Shown: in pieces, positions 8,216 to 18,321 of the stretch | Layout of the letters: each line of letters starts with the position of its first letter | Numbering within the stretch: the stretch's first letter is position 1 | NCBI GenBank assembly: GCA_016893485.2 | Contig: JAFEKX020000001.1 | Span: 3,596,001-3,660,000 of the forward strand | Direction: 5' to 3' | Length of the DNA: 64,000 bases | Source: Streptomyces sp. P3 | GTDB lineage: Bacteria > Actinomycetota > Actinomycetes > Streptomycetales > Streptomycetaceae | The notes under the pieces: model-generated | The model's input: only the letters and a program-made list of their open reading frames with translations | What the model was told of the DNA's origin: nothing | Database searches by the model: none | Program-made: the position numbers and the translations under genes

Positions 8216-10348
8216 TCACGGACCCCCTTCGCCGCCGTCCCCGGAACCCGGTCCCGTCCCCTCCCCAGCCCCACCCGCAACACGTCCACCAGCGCGTGCA
8301 GCCGCGGCGAAGCGGCGAGTTCCTCCAGCGTCACCGGCCGCCCCTCCGCGTCGGCGACGGAAGGCGCCAGTTCGGATACTGGTCCCACGTGCCGGGCAGG
8401 TTCTGCGGGCGCCGGTCGCCGATCGTGTCCGGGAGCCAGACGCCGATCATGCGGGCCGGGGTGCGCAGCAGGAAACGGTGGACGGCGTGGATCTCCGCCT
8501 CCTCCTCGGACGCGGGGCGCCCGCCGCCCCGGGGTGTTCGTAGAGGCCGAGCCGGGCCAGCAGGGCAAGCCACTCGCTGACGTCGGTGGCGGACTCGATC
8601 CGCTCCTCCTCCACCGGCCGGGTCAACAGGCCGAGCCGGTCGCGGAGTTCCACGTGTTCGCCGGTGAGCCGGGCCGCGGTGGGCGGCAGGTCGTGGGTGG
8701 TGGCGGTGGCGAGGCAGTCGGCCCGCCACTCCTCCGGCGCGAGCGGACGCCCGTCGCCCGCCCAGTCCCGCTCGAACCACAGCACCGAGGTGCCGAGCAC
8801 CCCGCGCTCCTGCAAGGTCTCGCGCACACCCGGCTCCACGGTCCCGAGGTCCTCGCCGATCACCACGGACCCGGCGCGGGAGGCCTCCAGAGCGAGGACG
8901 GCGAGCATGGCCTCGGCGTCGTAGCGGACGTAGGTGCCCTCGGTGGGCGGGTGGCCCTGGGGGACCCACCACAGGCGGAACAGGCCCATGACGTGGTCGA
9001 TGCGCAGGGCGCCGGCGTAGCGGAAGAGGGCGCGGAGCAGGCGGCGGTACGGGGCGTAGCCGGACTCGGCGAGGCGGTCGGGGCGCCAGGGGGCAACCCC
9101 AGTCCTGGCCGAGGGAGTTGAAGGCGTCCGGGGTGCGCCGACCGACATCCCCGCGGCGAAATAGGCCTGTTGGGCCCATGCGTCGGCGCCGTCCGGGTGC
9201 ACCCCGACCGCGAGGTCGTGCACGACGCCGATCGGCATGCCCGCGTCCCGTGCGGCCCGCTGCGCGGCGGTGAGCTGGTCGTCGGTGAGCCAGGCGAGGC
9301 GGCAGTGGAAGTCGACGCGGTCCATCAACTCGCCCCGGGCGCGGGCGGTTTCGGAGGAGCGCGGGTCGCGAAGACCGGCCGGCCACTGTCGCCAGTTCGA
9401 GCCGTGCACCTCGGCGAGCGCGTACCAGGTGGCGTGGTCCTCCAGCGCTTCGCCCTCGCGGGCGAGGAAGTCGACGTAGGCGGCCCGTCGTCCGGGGCCG
9501 AGGGGGATCTCGCGGACGCGTTCCAGCGCCTCGCGCTTCAGCTCCCAGACGGCGTCGCGGTCGATCAACGCGCCCTTGTCCAGGACGGATTCACGCAGCC
9601 GGGCGGCCCGTTCGAGCAGCCCGCGCAGCTCCTCGCGTTCGCCCTCCTCGACGTACGCGAACTCGGGGACGTCCTCGACCCGCAGGTACACCGGGTCGGG
9701 GAAGCGCCGCGAGGACGGCCGGTACGGCGAGGGGTCGGTGGGCGCGCCGGGCACGGCCGCGTGCAGCGGGTTGACCTGCACGAACCCGGCCCCGAGCGAA
9801 CGCCCGGCCCAGGCGGTCAGCTCCCCCAGATCACCGAGGTCGCCCATGCCCCAGGAGTGCCGGGAGAGCAGCGAGTAGACCTGCACCATCAGTCCGTACG
9901 ACCGCGCGGTGGGCGTCGGCAACCGGTCCGGGGCGATGACGAGATGGGCCTCGGCGCTGCGGCCATCCGGTGCGGTGGCGGTCAAGTGGTGGACGCCGGG
10001 CGGGAGTTGCTCGGCGGTCGTCCGCATCTCGCCCTGCTCGGTCTCGATGTGCAGCGCGGTGCCCTCGGGCAGCGCGTCGAGCGCGGCGGGCGTGGCGCCG
10101 TGGCGGCCGACGACGGTGGGCGGCAACAGCCGTTCGGCCAGCTCCTGTCGGCGGGCGGCGAGCGCGGCGGCCGTGGCCTCCGGGGTGCTCGCGTCGACGC
10201 CGAGGGCGGCCAGTACGGCGACGACCGCGACGGCCGAGGCGGGGACCGCGCGGTCCGGTGAGGGGCTGTAGGCGGTGGCGACGCCGTGCAGTTCGGCGAG
10301 GTGCGCCAGATCCTCGCCGAGGGTGTCGGCCGGCCGGGGTGCGGTCAT
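8216..10348 (-). CDS. malQ: 4-alpha-glucanotransferase (amylomaltase, GH77)
   Basis: Transfers alpha-1,4-glucan segments between maltodextrins in glycogen/maltose metabolism. About 710 residues. After an N-terminal domain the GH77 barrel begins with YGLMVQVYSLLSRHSWGMGD, followed by FVQVNPLHAAVPGAPTDPSP. The nucleophile region is LRIDHVMGLFRLWWVPQG and the acid/base region VVIGEDLGTVEPGVRE; the third acidic residue lies in ATTHDLPP. Starts ATG 10348, directly abutting the stop of the repeat protein upstream. Apparent frameshifts near 9148, 9092, 8530 and 8370 and one close to the end. The C-terminus is provisional: one more shift gives a Gly-rich tail and stop at 8216. Confidence 0.88.
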
Positions 10349-10678
10349 CTAGGGCCTCGTCGAGTCCGGGCCGGCGAACGGGTCGGCCAGGGCGGCGAGT
10401 TCACCGCTCGTCGTCATCGGGTCGTCGAACATGCCGGGCTCGCTGGTCAGCGGGGCGGGAATGTCGGCGGACTCGCTGGTGAGCGGGGTGGCGTCGGCGA
10501 GCGGGGGCTCGCTGGTGAGCGGTTCGGCGTCGGCCAGCGGCGGTTCGCTGGTCAGCGGGGTCTCGGCCCAGGCGCCCTCGGAGCCGACCAGGAACAGGCC
10601 GGGCGTGAGGTCGGCAGCCGGCTCCAGGGTGCGTTTGGAGCGGGCCGGGCGCGGAAGTGATGCCGATGCTGCGGCCAC
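10349..10678 (-). CDS. Small protein with four 12-residue PLTSEP repeats, upstream of malQ
   Basis: 109 residues from GTG 10678, preceded by AAGGAGG (10684-10690). The middle contains four imperfect 12-residue units beginning PLTSE, two of them PLTSEPPLADA plus one residue, encoded by 36-bp DNA repeats at about 10430-10565. The N-terminus is basic (SLPRPARSKRTLEP), the rest acidic and proline-rich, probably disordered. The TAG stop directly adjoins the malQ ATG with no gap, so the two are likely coupled. No family recognised. Confidence 0.6.
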   Translation of the reverse strand: MAAASASLPRPARSKRTLEPAADLTPGLFLVGSEGAWAETPLTSEPPLADAEPLTSEPPLADATPLTSESADIPAPLTSEPGMFDDPMTTSGELAALADPFAGPDSTRP

Positions 10679-10827
10679 GGGGGCCTCCTTGTCGTGTCGG
10701 GCGAGCGTGGGAGATGGTCACCGCAAGCCCTACCCAGTGGACGCGACGGCAGACCTCCAGGTTGGGGTACGGGTGACACCGCGGCCACTCCCGCCCCCTG
10801 CTCCCCCGGTTTTCCGGCTGATCACTA

Positions 10828-10860
10828 TTCACTCAGTACATGTATCCGGTGCATACTGAG
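10828..10860 (+). promoter_or_regulatory. padR promoter with overlapping operator palindrome
   Basis: CTCAGTA (10832-10838) and TACTGAG (10854-10860) form a perfect 7-bp inverted repeat with partly symmetric inner sequence (ACATGTAT, GTGCA). PadR-type regulators bind such ATGT/ACAT palindromes. The -10-like CATACT (10852-10857) lies in the right arm, with TTCACT 18 bases before it. The ATG at 10865 is so close that the transcript is probably leaderless. This predicts autorepression. Confidence 0.6.
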
Positions 10861-10864
10861 CGCC

Positions 10865-11398
10865 ATGAGCACCCGCCACATCCTGCTGGGCCTGCTCGCC
10901 GGAGGACCGAGCCACGGCTACGACCTCAAGCGACGCCACGACGAACGTTTCCCGCAGGCCCGCCCGCTGGCGTACGGGCAGGTCTACACGACCCTGCAGC
11001 GCCTGGTCAGGGACGGTCTCGCGGAGGTCGACGGCACCGGTTCTGATGGCGGCCCGGAGCGCACGGCGTACCGCGCGACGGCGGACGGCTCGCGTGAACT
11101 CGCCCGCTGGGCAGGGGAGATCGCACCGCCCGCGCCCTTCGTGACGAACGAGATCTTCGCCAAGGTCGTCGTCTCGATCCTGGCCGACGGTGACCCGGAG
11201 GCCTATCTGCGGGCCCAACGCGCCGCGCACATGGAGCGGATGAGGGAACTCACGGCGGTCAAGACCGCCAAGGGCACCGACCTCGCGACCGTGCTCTCGG
11301 CTGACTACGCCCTCAACCACCTTGACGCGGACCTCCGTTGGATGGCGACGACGGCGGCCCGGCTGACCACTCTGACCGCGGAGGTCGACCAAGCATGA
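10865..11398 (+). CDS. PadR-family transcriptional regulator
   Basis: 177 residues, intact. The N-terminal winged helix shows the PadR pattern: ILLGLLAGGPSHGYDLKRRH, then GQVYTTLQRLVRDGLAEVDG, with wing residues up to YRATADG. The C-terminal helices (PEAYLRAQRAAHMERMRELT; LNHLDADLRWMATTAARL) form the Vir_act_alpha_C-like dimer domain. It overlaps the ABC ATPase by ATGA, so it probably represses its own operon, relieved by a transported toxic compound. Confidence 0.9.
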   Translation: MSTRHILLGLLAGGPSHGYDLKRRHDERFPQARPLAYGQVYTTLQRLVRDGLAEVDGTGSDGGPERTAYRATADGSRELARWAGEIAPPAPFVTNEIFAKVVVSILADGDPEAYLRAQRAAHMERMRELTAVKTAKGTDLATVLSADYALNHLDADLRWMATTAARLTTLTAEVDQA

Positions 11399-12090
11399 GC
11401 GACAACGGGGGTACGGCGGCGCCGCTCCTCGCGGCCCGTGACCTCGCCAGGACGCACGGCAGGACCAGGGCGCTGACCGGCGCCTCGGCCGACCTGTACG
11501 CCGGTGAGATCCTCGCCGTCACGGGCCCCAGCGGCAGCGGAAAGTCCACCCTGCTGCACTGCCTGGCCGGGATCGTCCGCCCCGACGCCGGGACGGTGAC
11601 GTACGCCGGGCAGCGGCTGGACGGCCTGCCCGAGAAGCGGCTGAGCGAGCTGCGGCGCACCGAGTTCGGGGTGGTCTTCCAGTTCGGGCAGCTGATACCC
11701 GAGCTGACGGCCGTCGACAACGTCGCCCTGCCGCTGCTGCTCGCGGGCGTCTCGCGCACGGACGCCCGGGCGGAGGCCGGTGAGTGGCTGGAGCGGTTCG
11801 GGGTGCGCGGGCAGGCCGGGCTGCGGCCGGGCGAGCTGAGCGGCGGCCAGGCCCAACGGGCCGCGCTGGCCCGGGCGTTGGTGACCTCTCCGCAGGTCGT
11901 CTTCGCGGACGAACCGACCGGCGCGCTGGACTCCCTGGCGAGCGAGCAGGTGATGACGGCCCTGGTCACGACGGCCCGCGAGTCCGGTACGGCGGTCCTG
12001 CTGATCACCCATGACGCACAGGTCGCGGCGTACGCGGACCGCGAGCTGCGGCTGACGGACGGGACCGTGGCGGCGGGGGTGACGACATGA
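11395..12090 (+). CDS. ABC transporter ATPase (LolD/MacB type)
   Basis: 231 residues, intact. Walker A GPSGSGKST, Q-loop VVFQFGQL, signature LSGGQAQR, Walker B VVFADEPTGALD and the switch histidine in LLITHDA are all present. This subfamily powers FtsX-like permeases that extrude peptides, lipids or antibiotics. The start is the ATG inside the padR stop overlap; the end overlaps the permease by ATGA. The three genes form one operon. Confidence 0.92.
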   Translation: MSDNGGTAAPLLAARDLARTHGRTRALTGASADLYAGEILAVTGPSGSGKSTLLHCLAGIVRPDAGTVTYAGQRLDGLPEKRLSELRRTEFGVVFQFGQLIPELTAVDNVALPLLLAGVSRTDARAEAGEWLERFGVRGQAGLRPGELSGGQAQRAALARALVTSPQVVFADEPTGALDSLASEQVMTALVTTARESGTAVLLITHDAQVAAYADRELRLTDGTVAAGVTT

Positions 12091-13430
12091 GGACGCCGCT
12101 CACGGATCTGCGGCTGGCCTGGCTGCTCACCCGGGGTTCGGACCGGCGGGAGTGGTGGCGGGTCGGGCTCACCGCCTTCGGGGCCGCGCTGGCGACGGGG
12201 ATCGGACTGGCCGTCGTAGCGCTGCTGTCGTTGGACGGGTTCTACTCCGTGTCCTTCGGGTCGGGGCTGTTCGACTCCCCAGCGACCGGCGGAACGTGAG
12301 TCTGGCGCTCGGGCTGCTGCTCATCCCGGTGCTCGGGTTCCTCGGGCAGTGTGCGCGGATCGGGGCGGTGCACCGGGACCGGCGGCTGGCCGCGCTGCGG
12401 CTGGCGGGGGCCGGGCCGTGGCAGGTGCGGCGGATCGCGGCACTGGAGTCGGGGCTCGCGTGCCTGGCCGGGGCGGTGGTGGCGACGGCGACGGTCGCCG
12501 TACCGCTGCTGCCGTACGTGACCGCCTGGGCCGGGGTCGTCGTGGTCGCCGTGCCGGTGCTGGGGCGGTCGTCAGCGCGGTGGCGCTGCGCCGGGTGGTG
12601 GCCGATCCGCTCGGGCGGGTCCGGCGGGTACGGCCCGTGCGCGGCCCGGGCAGGCTGTCCGGTACGGCGACCCGGCTGCTCGCGGTGACGCTGGCCGCCC
12701 TCGCGCTGACCCCGGTCTTCGGCAGCCCCGTGTCCTTCGGGCTCGGCCCGGTGACGGTCCTCGTCCTGGCCGTCCTGGTCAGCCTGATCGCGATCTGGCT
12801 CTCCGGGGCCTCGTCCCGCCAACTGGGTGAGGGCTTCGCCGCCGGCACCTCCCGCCCCGCCCTGCTGATCGCGGCGGAACGGCTGCGCGAGGACCCTGGT
12901 CCACCGCCCGCACACACGCGGCACTGCTGCTGGTGACGGTCGTCGGCTCGGGCTTCGCGGGCGTACGGCAGATCCTGCTCGCGGACCTGACCGAGAAGCG
13001 CCGCACGGGACACCTGGCCACGCGCATGGCGTACTACACGACCGGCATCGACCTCACGGCCGCCGCGATCCTCCTCGCCCTCGCGCTCGCGCTGACGGCC
13101 CTGGCCGTGAGCACCGCCGAATCCCTCGCCGCGCGGCGCCGGGGCCTGGCCGCGCAGGCGGCGGCCGGGGTGCCGCACGCCGTACTGGCCCGCGCGCTCC
13201 TCCTGGAGACCGCGCTGCCGCTGTTCCCGGCGATCGCGGTGGCGGGCCTCGGCGGTACGGCGATCAGCTTCTGGTACGGCGCCGCCGTCTCCCGGTACGC
13301 GGACGTACCGGTGCCGTACGCGGCGCTGCTGGTGCCGGTCGGCGTGTACGCGGCCTGCGTGCTGGCGGCCGCGACCTCGCTGCCGCTGCTGCGGCGGTCG
13401 GTGCGGCCGGGCGAGCTGCGCTACGCATGA
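12087..13430 (+). CDS. FtsX-like ABC transporter permease
   Basis: About 448 residues after joining four segments, with seven to eight hydrophobic helices (SLALGLLLIPVLGFLGQ; VTVLVLAVLVSLIAIWL; LTAAAILLALALALTALAV; YAALLVPVGVYAACVLAAAT). Conserved FtsX-type cytoplasmic motifs follow helices (HRDRRLAALRLAGAGPWQVR; ARRRGLAAQAAAGVP). It is the membrane partner of the preceding ATPase. Apparent frameshifts near 12277 (C5 read as C4), 12565 and 12895. Ends at a hairpin at 13433. Confidence 0.85.
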
Positions 13431-13432
13431 CG

Positions 13433-13468
13433 GTCCGCCCCGGCAGCACGGGGGCTGCCGGGGCGGAC
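13433..13468. terminator. Hairpin terminator between converging permease and HNH genes
   Basis: A 14-bp perfect stem (GTCCGCCCCGGCAG at 13433-13446, complement at 13455-13468) with an eight-base loop, three bases after the permease stop. Confidence 0.85.
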
Positions 13469-13510
13469 GACTCCGTACCGCCGTACCGGGGTACACAAAA
13501 GCCCGGACCG

Positions 13511-14046
13511 TCAGGCGGAGATGCCGTCGATCCGGGCCATCGCGTCCTCCGCGCCGTACGGCTGCAGGTACGGCAGCCAGCGCGGGTCCCTGTGACCTGT
13601 CCCGATGATGCGCCAGGCCAGGCCGGTGGGTGGGGCGGGTTTGTGGCGCAGTCGCCAGCCGATCTCGAAGAGGTGTCGGTCGGCCTTCACGTGGTTGCAG
13701 CGGCGGCAGGACGCCACCACGTTGTCCCAGACGTGCTTGCCCCCGCGGCTGCGCGGAATGACATGGTCGACGCTGGTTGCGACGCCACCGCAGTACATGC
13801 ACCGGCCCCCGTCGCGCGCGAAGAGCGCCCGGCGGGTAAGAGGAACGGGCCCCGATAGGGAACCCGTACGAATCGCTTGAGCCGGACCACGCTGGGTGCG
13901 GGGACAGTGACGGTTGCGCTGTGCATAAAGGCGCCGGATTCCTCAAGGGAGACTGCCTTGTTCTCCAGGACGAGGACGAGCGCGCGGCGGAGCGGTACGA
14001 CGCCGAGTGGCTCGTACGACGCGTTGAGGACCAGGACATGCGGCAC
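13511..14046 (-). CDS. HNH endonuclease
   Basis: About 178 residues from GTG 14046 (VPHVLVLNASYEPLGVV), with AAGGAGG just upstream. The N-terminal part (RRALVLVLENKAVSLEESG, RLKRFVRVPYRGPVPL) is typical of a family widespread in actinobacteria. The HNH domain is C-terminal: CMYCGG, DHVIPRSRGGKHVWDNVVA, CRRCNHVKAD, with two CxxC zinc knuckles. Predicted metal-dependent nuclease; its biological role is not established. One apparent frameshift near 13838. Confidence 0.85.
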
Positions 14047-14368
14047 GGATGCCTCCTTGTGCGTCTGCGGCACGTGGCTCGCGCCGGGACGATCTGTAGT
14101 CAGTCTCCTCATGCCTGGTGGAAGCGCCACCATGTCCCGGTAACGGGCTGGGAGTGTTTTCGACCACATGTGATGCAGGGCCGGGACGGGTGTGGGTCGG
14201 TCCCACCTGTTCATTCCCGGCTGAGCACAGCCTCTCCCCTGAACACGGCAACGATCCTCACGCGTTGCCCCGATAGTGTGGTGGGCCCGCCCTCTTGGTG
14301 ACCTATTCGTGACCTTGCCCCTGTCGGACCATGCCGGAGGGCGGACGCAGCACCTGGAGGTACCTGCC
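14047..14368. other. Intergenic region between divergent HNH and mscS genes
   Basis: 322 bases with no supported gene. It must carry the promoters of both neighbours. GAGG-type ribosome sites lie next to both starts (CTGGAGG at 14354-14360 for mscS). I see no clear palindrome or repeat. Confidence 0.5.
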
Positions 14369-15462
14369 GTGTCCTTGTCCGCCGTCCTACTGGCCGCCGC
14401 TACGCCCTCGCCCTCTCCGAGCCCCTCGGAGACCGCGGTGACCGTGCCCACGCTCCAGGACGCCCAGGAGGGCGCGACCAACGCTGCCAGTTGGGTGGAG
14501 CAGAACTGGTCCACCTGGCTGGCGATCGGTCTCCGGGTGCTGCTGATCGTGGTGATCGCGGTGGTCCTGAGAATGACGGTACGGCGGGCGATCACCAAGC
14601 TGATAGACCGGATGAACCGTACGGTCGAATCGGTGGACGGCACGGCGCTGGGCGGCCTCCTGGTCAACGCGGAACGCCGTCGGCAGCGCTCGCAGGCGAT
14701 CGGCTCGGTACTCCGCTCGGTGGCGTCCTTCGTGATCCTGGGCACAGCCGCCCTGATGGTCCTGGCGACCTTCGAGATCAACCTCGCCCCCTCCTGGCCT
14801 CCGCGGGTGTCGCGGGCGTGGCGATCGGTTTCGGCGCCCGCAACCTCGTCACGGACTTCCTCTCCGGCGTCTTCATGATCCTCGAGGACCAGTACGGCGT
14901 CGGCGACCAGATCGACGCGGGCGTCGCCTCCGGCGAGGTCATAGAGGTCGGCCTCCGCGTGACCAAGCTCCGCGGCGACAACGGCGAGATCTGGTACGTC
15001 CGCAACGGCGAGGTCAAGCGCATCGGCAACCTGTCGCAGGGCTGGGCGACGGCGGGCGTGGACGTGACGGTGAAGGCCTCCGAGAACCTGGACCGGGTGA
15101 AGGCGACGCTGGACGAGGTCACGGAGCGGATGAGCAAGGAAGAGCCCTGGAACGAGTTGTTGTGGGGCCCGATCGAGGTCCTGGGCCTGGACAGCGTCCT
15201 GATCGACTCCATGGTCGTCCGCCTCTCCGCGAGGACCATGCCGGGCAAGTCCGTGAGCGTCGAGCGAGAACTACGGTGGCGGGTCAAGCGAGCCTTCGAC
15301 GAGGCGAACATCCGCATCGTCGGCGGCGCCACGGCCGACCCCGTGGAGGACGCGGCGGACCCCACGGAGTCGGTGGCGGCACCGTCCGTGTACTCCAACG
15401 CGGATTCACCCCAGGTGGCGGCCACTTCACCTATTGCTTCGCAGCGGCCTACCGGGCGGTAG
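14369..15462 (+). CDS. MscS-family mechanosensitive ion channel
   Basis: About 364 residues from GTG 14369. N-terminal helices (IGLRVLLIVVIAVVLRMTV; VASFVILGTAALMVLATFEI) precede the pore-lining helix: ASAGVAGVAIGFGARNLVTD then FLSGVFMILEDQYGVGD. The Gly/Ala-rich TM3 and the beta domain (EVGLRVTKLRGDNGEIWYVR) are diagnostic. It opens on hypo-osmotic shock to release solutes. The tail is long and disordered, ending AATSPIASQRPTGR. One apparent frameshift near 14793 (C6 read as C5). Confidence 0.92.
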
Positions 15463-15650
15463 TTGCAGGGGGCGTGGCGGGGTGCCGGGTCGGGTGAGCG
15501 GGATCGGGTGCGGACGGAACGGTTCAGCACACCCGTTCGAGTGAACGCCCGCGAAAGCCCAGTTCGCGGGCCCTCCGGGTGGCCCATGGTTCTGCCGGGG
15601 CACCCAGCACGGGCGTAGCCTGGCAGCAGCGTGACGAGGGAGAAGCACCG

Positions 15651-16269
15651 ATGAGCGCCGAACCCATCATGGAGCCGGTCATGACGCAGCAGGACCCCAT
15701 CGATCTGCTGATCGCGATCGAGGAGGCGTCGACGACGCCGATCCGACCCGAGTACGTCGGGGATGGCCATCGTGCCACCGGCACCGAACGACGATCACAA
15801 CGACGGCGCTTTCGAGTTGTCCTTCCAGTTCCGCGCCGCCGGACACCGCCTGGTGGGCATGGGCAACGGCTATCGAGCAGCGCACAAGGACGGCACCACG
15901 ATGGCCCTGGTCATCCCGGACTTCTACGTCCGGCGCCGAAGGCCGAGCGAACTCGACGACTCATACCTGAAGGCCCACAGGGGCTGGTACCCCGTCGACA
16001 TGATCGCCCTGGTCGGCGAGGTCACGTCCTCCAACCACGAGACGGACACCGGCCCGAAGCTCCGTACCTACGCCGCCGCCGGAGTGCCGATCTACGTCCT
16101 GATCAACCGCCACACGAAGTCGGCTCACTGCTACACCGTCCCCGTCCTCCCCGGCGACGACCCCAAAGAGGCGTTCTACGACGCCGAGTCCAAGGTCAGC
16201 CTGGGCAGTCCCCTCGCCCTCCCGGCCCCGTATCCGACCCTGGACACGGCGCCCTTCCTGGAGGACTGA
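15651..16269 (+). CDS. Uma2-family putative restriction endonuclease-like protein
   Basis: About 206 residues from ATG 15651. The PD-(D/E)XK-like Uma2 core is visible: PDFYVRRRRPSELDDSYL, MIALVGEVTSSNHETDTGPK, LRTYAAAGVPIYVLINRHTK. The pattern P-D, E-V-x-S then K-x-x-x-Y matches the family. Uma2 proteins are very abundant in Streptomyces and their function is unsettled. One apparent frameshift near 15757 joins the N-terminus (MSAEPIMEPVMTQQDPIDLL) to the core. Confidence 0.85.
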
Positions 16270-16421
16270 CGCCGCGACCACGGACGCGCCTCAACCTCCC
16301 GCCCGCTCCGCCCCCGTGGCGAAGAACCGCCCCACACTCCCCGGCGGGCAACCCGCTCTCACTCGACAACCTGGTCACGGTGCTGGGCCAGGACGACATC
16401 GATGAGCCGCCAGCGCCCAAC

Positions 16422-16926
16422 TCACCTGCGCGGCAAGCCCGTTGCCTGGCATACCGCTCGCCGGGACTCCCCGCCCCAGACCGTGTGGCCATGGCGGCCC
16501 GGGCGTCGGCGGAACCAGATCTCCTCGTGGCCCTTCTCCCCCGTGACGGCGATCCGGTCCGACGCCTTCAGTTCCGTGCGCGTCCGGTCGGGCCAGCCCA
16601 CCGAGGGCCGTAGCGCGCGGAGTTGGCGTGTCTGACGGTCGGCGAGGGCATCCGGGGTGAGGGCGACACCCGCCGTGCGGGCCCGTCGTCGTAGCCACAG
16701 CGAGGCCACGGTCACCCAGACGATGCTGGAAGCGATCAATCCACAACGCGACGTCCTCGGCCGCATCGGCCCAGGTGATGGCGCCCTGGCCCAAGGTCGC
16801 CCGGAGTATCTCGATCGTCCCGAGCACTGCGGCAACCCACGCGCGGCGTCCCACCAGCACCCCGCCCGCACCCGCAGGGCCACCCCACTTCCTTCGCAGC
16901 CTCCCCGCCCGGGCCGACCCCGCCAC
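16422..16926 (-). pseudogene. Fragmentary membrane protein gene
   Basis: Two overlapping minus frames give a plausible composite: a hydrophobic stretch (GTIEILRATLGQGAITWADA, IASSIVWVTVASLWLRRRA) followed by a cytoplasmic part (TAGVALTPDALADRQTRQLR, ELKASDRIAVTGEKGHEEIW). The membrane-plus-linker layout recalls the N-terminal part of Streptomyces NACHT/STAND-type proteins, but no ATPase domain follows. It may be a truncated remnant or a gene broken by indels. The rest of 16270-17098 holds no other gene I can support. Confidence 0.3.
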
Positions 16927-16967
16927 CCCCGCAGGTAACGAGTCTGTTGCCTCGGGGGCGGTGTCTA

Positions 16968-17024
16968 TTGACGCCCCCTTCGCCCCGGGCTTACGTTCCT
17001 CCCACCCAATTGGAAACTTTCCTA
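16968..17024 (+). promoter_or_regulatory. csnR operon promoter with CsnR-type operator
   Basis: TTGACG (16968-16973) and TACGTT (16992-16997) are 18 bases apart. Just downstream is a palindrome with core GGAAACTTTCC (17012-17022; wider TTGGAAACTTTCCTAA at 17010-17025). It matches the AGGAAA-N-TTTCCT box known for the chitosanase-operon repressor CsnR. Its position after the transcription start suggests a roadblock or overlap with polymerase, hence autorepression of the whole operon. Confidence 0.75.
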
Positions 17025-17098
17025 ACAGTGATCACGTGACAGGCTGAACGGTTCGAGAGTCGAGTGTTCCGAGAGTTCGAAAGGCAGGTGGCGTAGAC

Positions 17099-18321
17099 AT
17101 GGCAGGAACCTCCGGTACCCGGGCACCGGCACCCCGGGCACCCCCGCGTCCTGCGCGCCATGAACGACCGCGCCGCCCTGGACCTTCTCCTGGAGCACGG
17201 CCCGCTGTCCCGTACCCGCATCGGCAAGCTCACCGGCCTCTCCAAGCCGACCGCGTCCCAGCTGCTCGCCCGGCTCGAAGCGGCGGGGCTCGTGCTCGCC
17301 ACCGGGACGAGCGAGGGGCGGCCGGGGCCCAACGCCCAGCTGTACGTGGTCAATCCGGGTGCCGCCTACGCCGCCGGGCTCGACGTCACGCCGGAGCGCA
17401 TCCGCGCCGCCGTCGCCGACGTCACCGGCCGGACGGTGGGCGAGTTCGAGCTCGCCACACCCGGTCGGCGGCCCGCCCAGCCCGTCGTGCGGCAGGTGAC
17501 GGACGCCCTCGACGGTGCGGTGAAAGCCGCCGGCCTCGCCCGGGACGACATCCACCGCCTCGTCATCGGCACCCCGGGCGCCTTCGACCCCAACACCGGC
17601 CGGCTGCGGTACGCCTCGCACCTGCCGGGCTGGGCACCCCGCACTGCTCGACGACCTCGCCGCCGCGCTGCCGATGCCGGTGGAGTACGAGAACGACGTG
17701 AACCTCGTCGCCATCGCCGAGCAGCGGCTCGGTGCGGCGCGCGGGCACGGCGACTTCGTGCTGCTCTGGAACGAGGGCGGTCTCGGCGCCGCCCTGGTCC
17801 TCGGCGGCCGGCTGCACCGGGGCTGGACCGGCGGCGCGGGCGAGGTCGGCTTCCTGCCGGTGCCGGGCGCGCCCCTGGTCCGCCAGGTGACCAAGGCCAA
17901 CAGCGGTGGTTACCAGGCCCTGGCCGGTTCACAGGCCCTGCCCGGGCTCGCCCGGGAACTCGGCATCACCGAGATCCCGACGGGTCCGTACGCCGAGGTC
18001 GCCGCCGCCCTCGTCGCCACCGCCGCCGACCACACGACCGGGCCCCAGCGGCGGCTCCTGGAGATCTACGCGACCCACCTCGCGACCGGTCTCGCCTCGC
18101 TCGTGTCCGTGCTCGACCCCGAACTCGTCGTCCTCAGCGGTGGCTCGCTGGCCGCCGGCGGCGAACCTCTACGTGCCCTGGTCCAGGCCGAGTTGGAGGA
18201 GCTGGCCGCGTCACGGCCCCGGCTCGTCGTCGGCGACGTCCATGAACACCCCGTGCTGCGGGGCGCGTTGGAGAGCGCGCTGGCAACCACCCGCGACGAG
18301 GTCTTCGACACCTCCCGCTGA
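17099..18321 (+). CDS. csnR: ROK-family transcriptional repressor, CsnR-like
   Basis: About 407 residues. The N-terminal winged helix (RAALDLLLEHGPLSRTRIGK then LTGLSKPTASQLLARLE) precedes the ROK sugar-kinase-like domain (GLDVTPERIRAAVADVTGRT; VIGTPGAFDPNTGRL; WNEGGLGAALVLGGRLHRGW then TGGAGEVGF). In S. coelicolor the homologous repressor controls glucosamine-oligosaccharide uptake. ATG 17099 is chosen as in-gene start; the downstream ATG at 17160 lies in the HTH frame. Apparent frameshifts near 17145 and 17637 (one G missing in CCGGCACTG). The operator at 17011-17024 supports the assignment. Confidence 0.85.

Noticed and set aside
10430..10565. Regular repeats suggesting a CRISPR array
   Set aside because: Repeats are contiguous, degenerate and in a coding frame with no spacers or cas genes; they encode PLTSEP units.
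12087..13430. Broken permease as a true pseudogene
   Set aside because: The breaks are single-base losses in C runs like those in essential genes of the window, and intact regulator and ATPase genes precede it.
15651..16926. Uma2 protein plus membrane fragment as a defence island
   Set aside because: Only one uncharacterised nuclease-like gene and a fragment; Uma2 genes are scattered singly through Streptomyces chromosomes.
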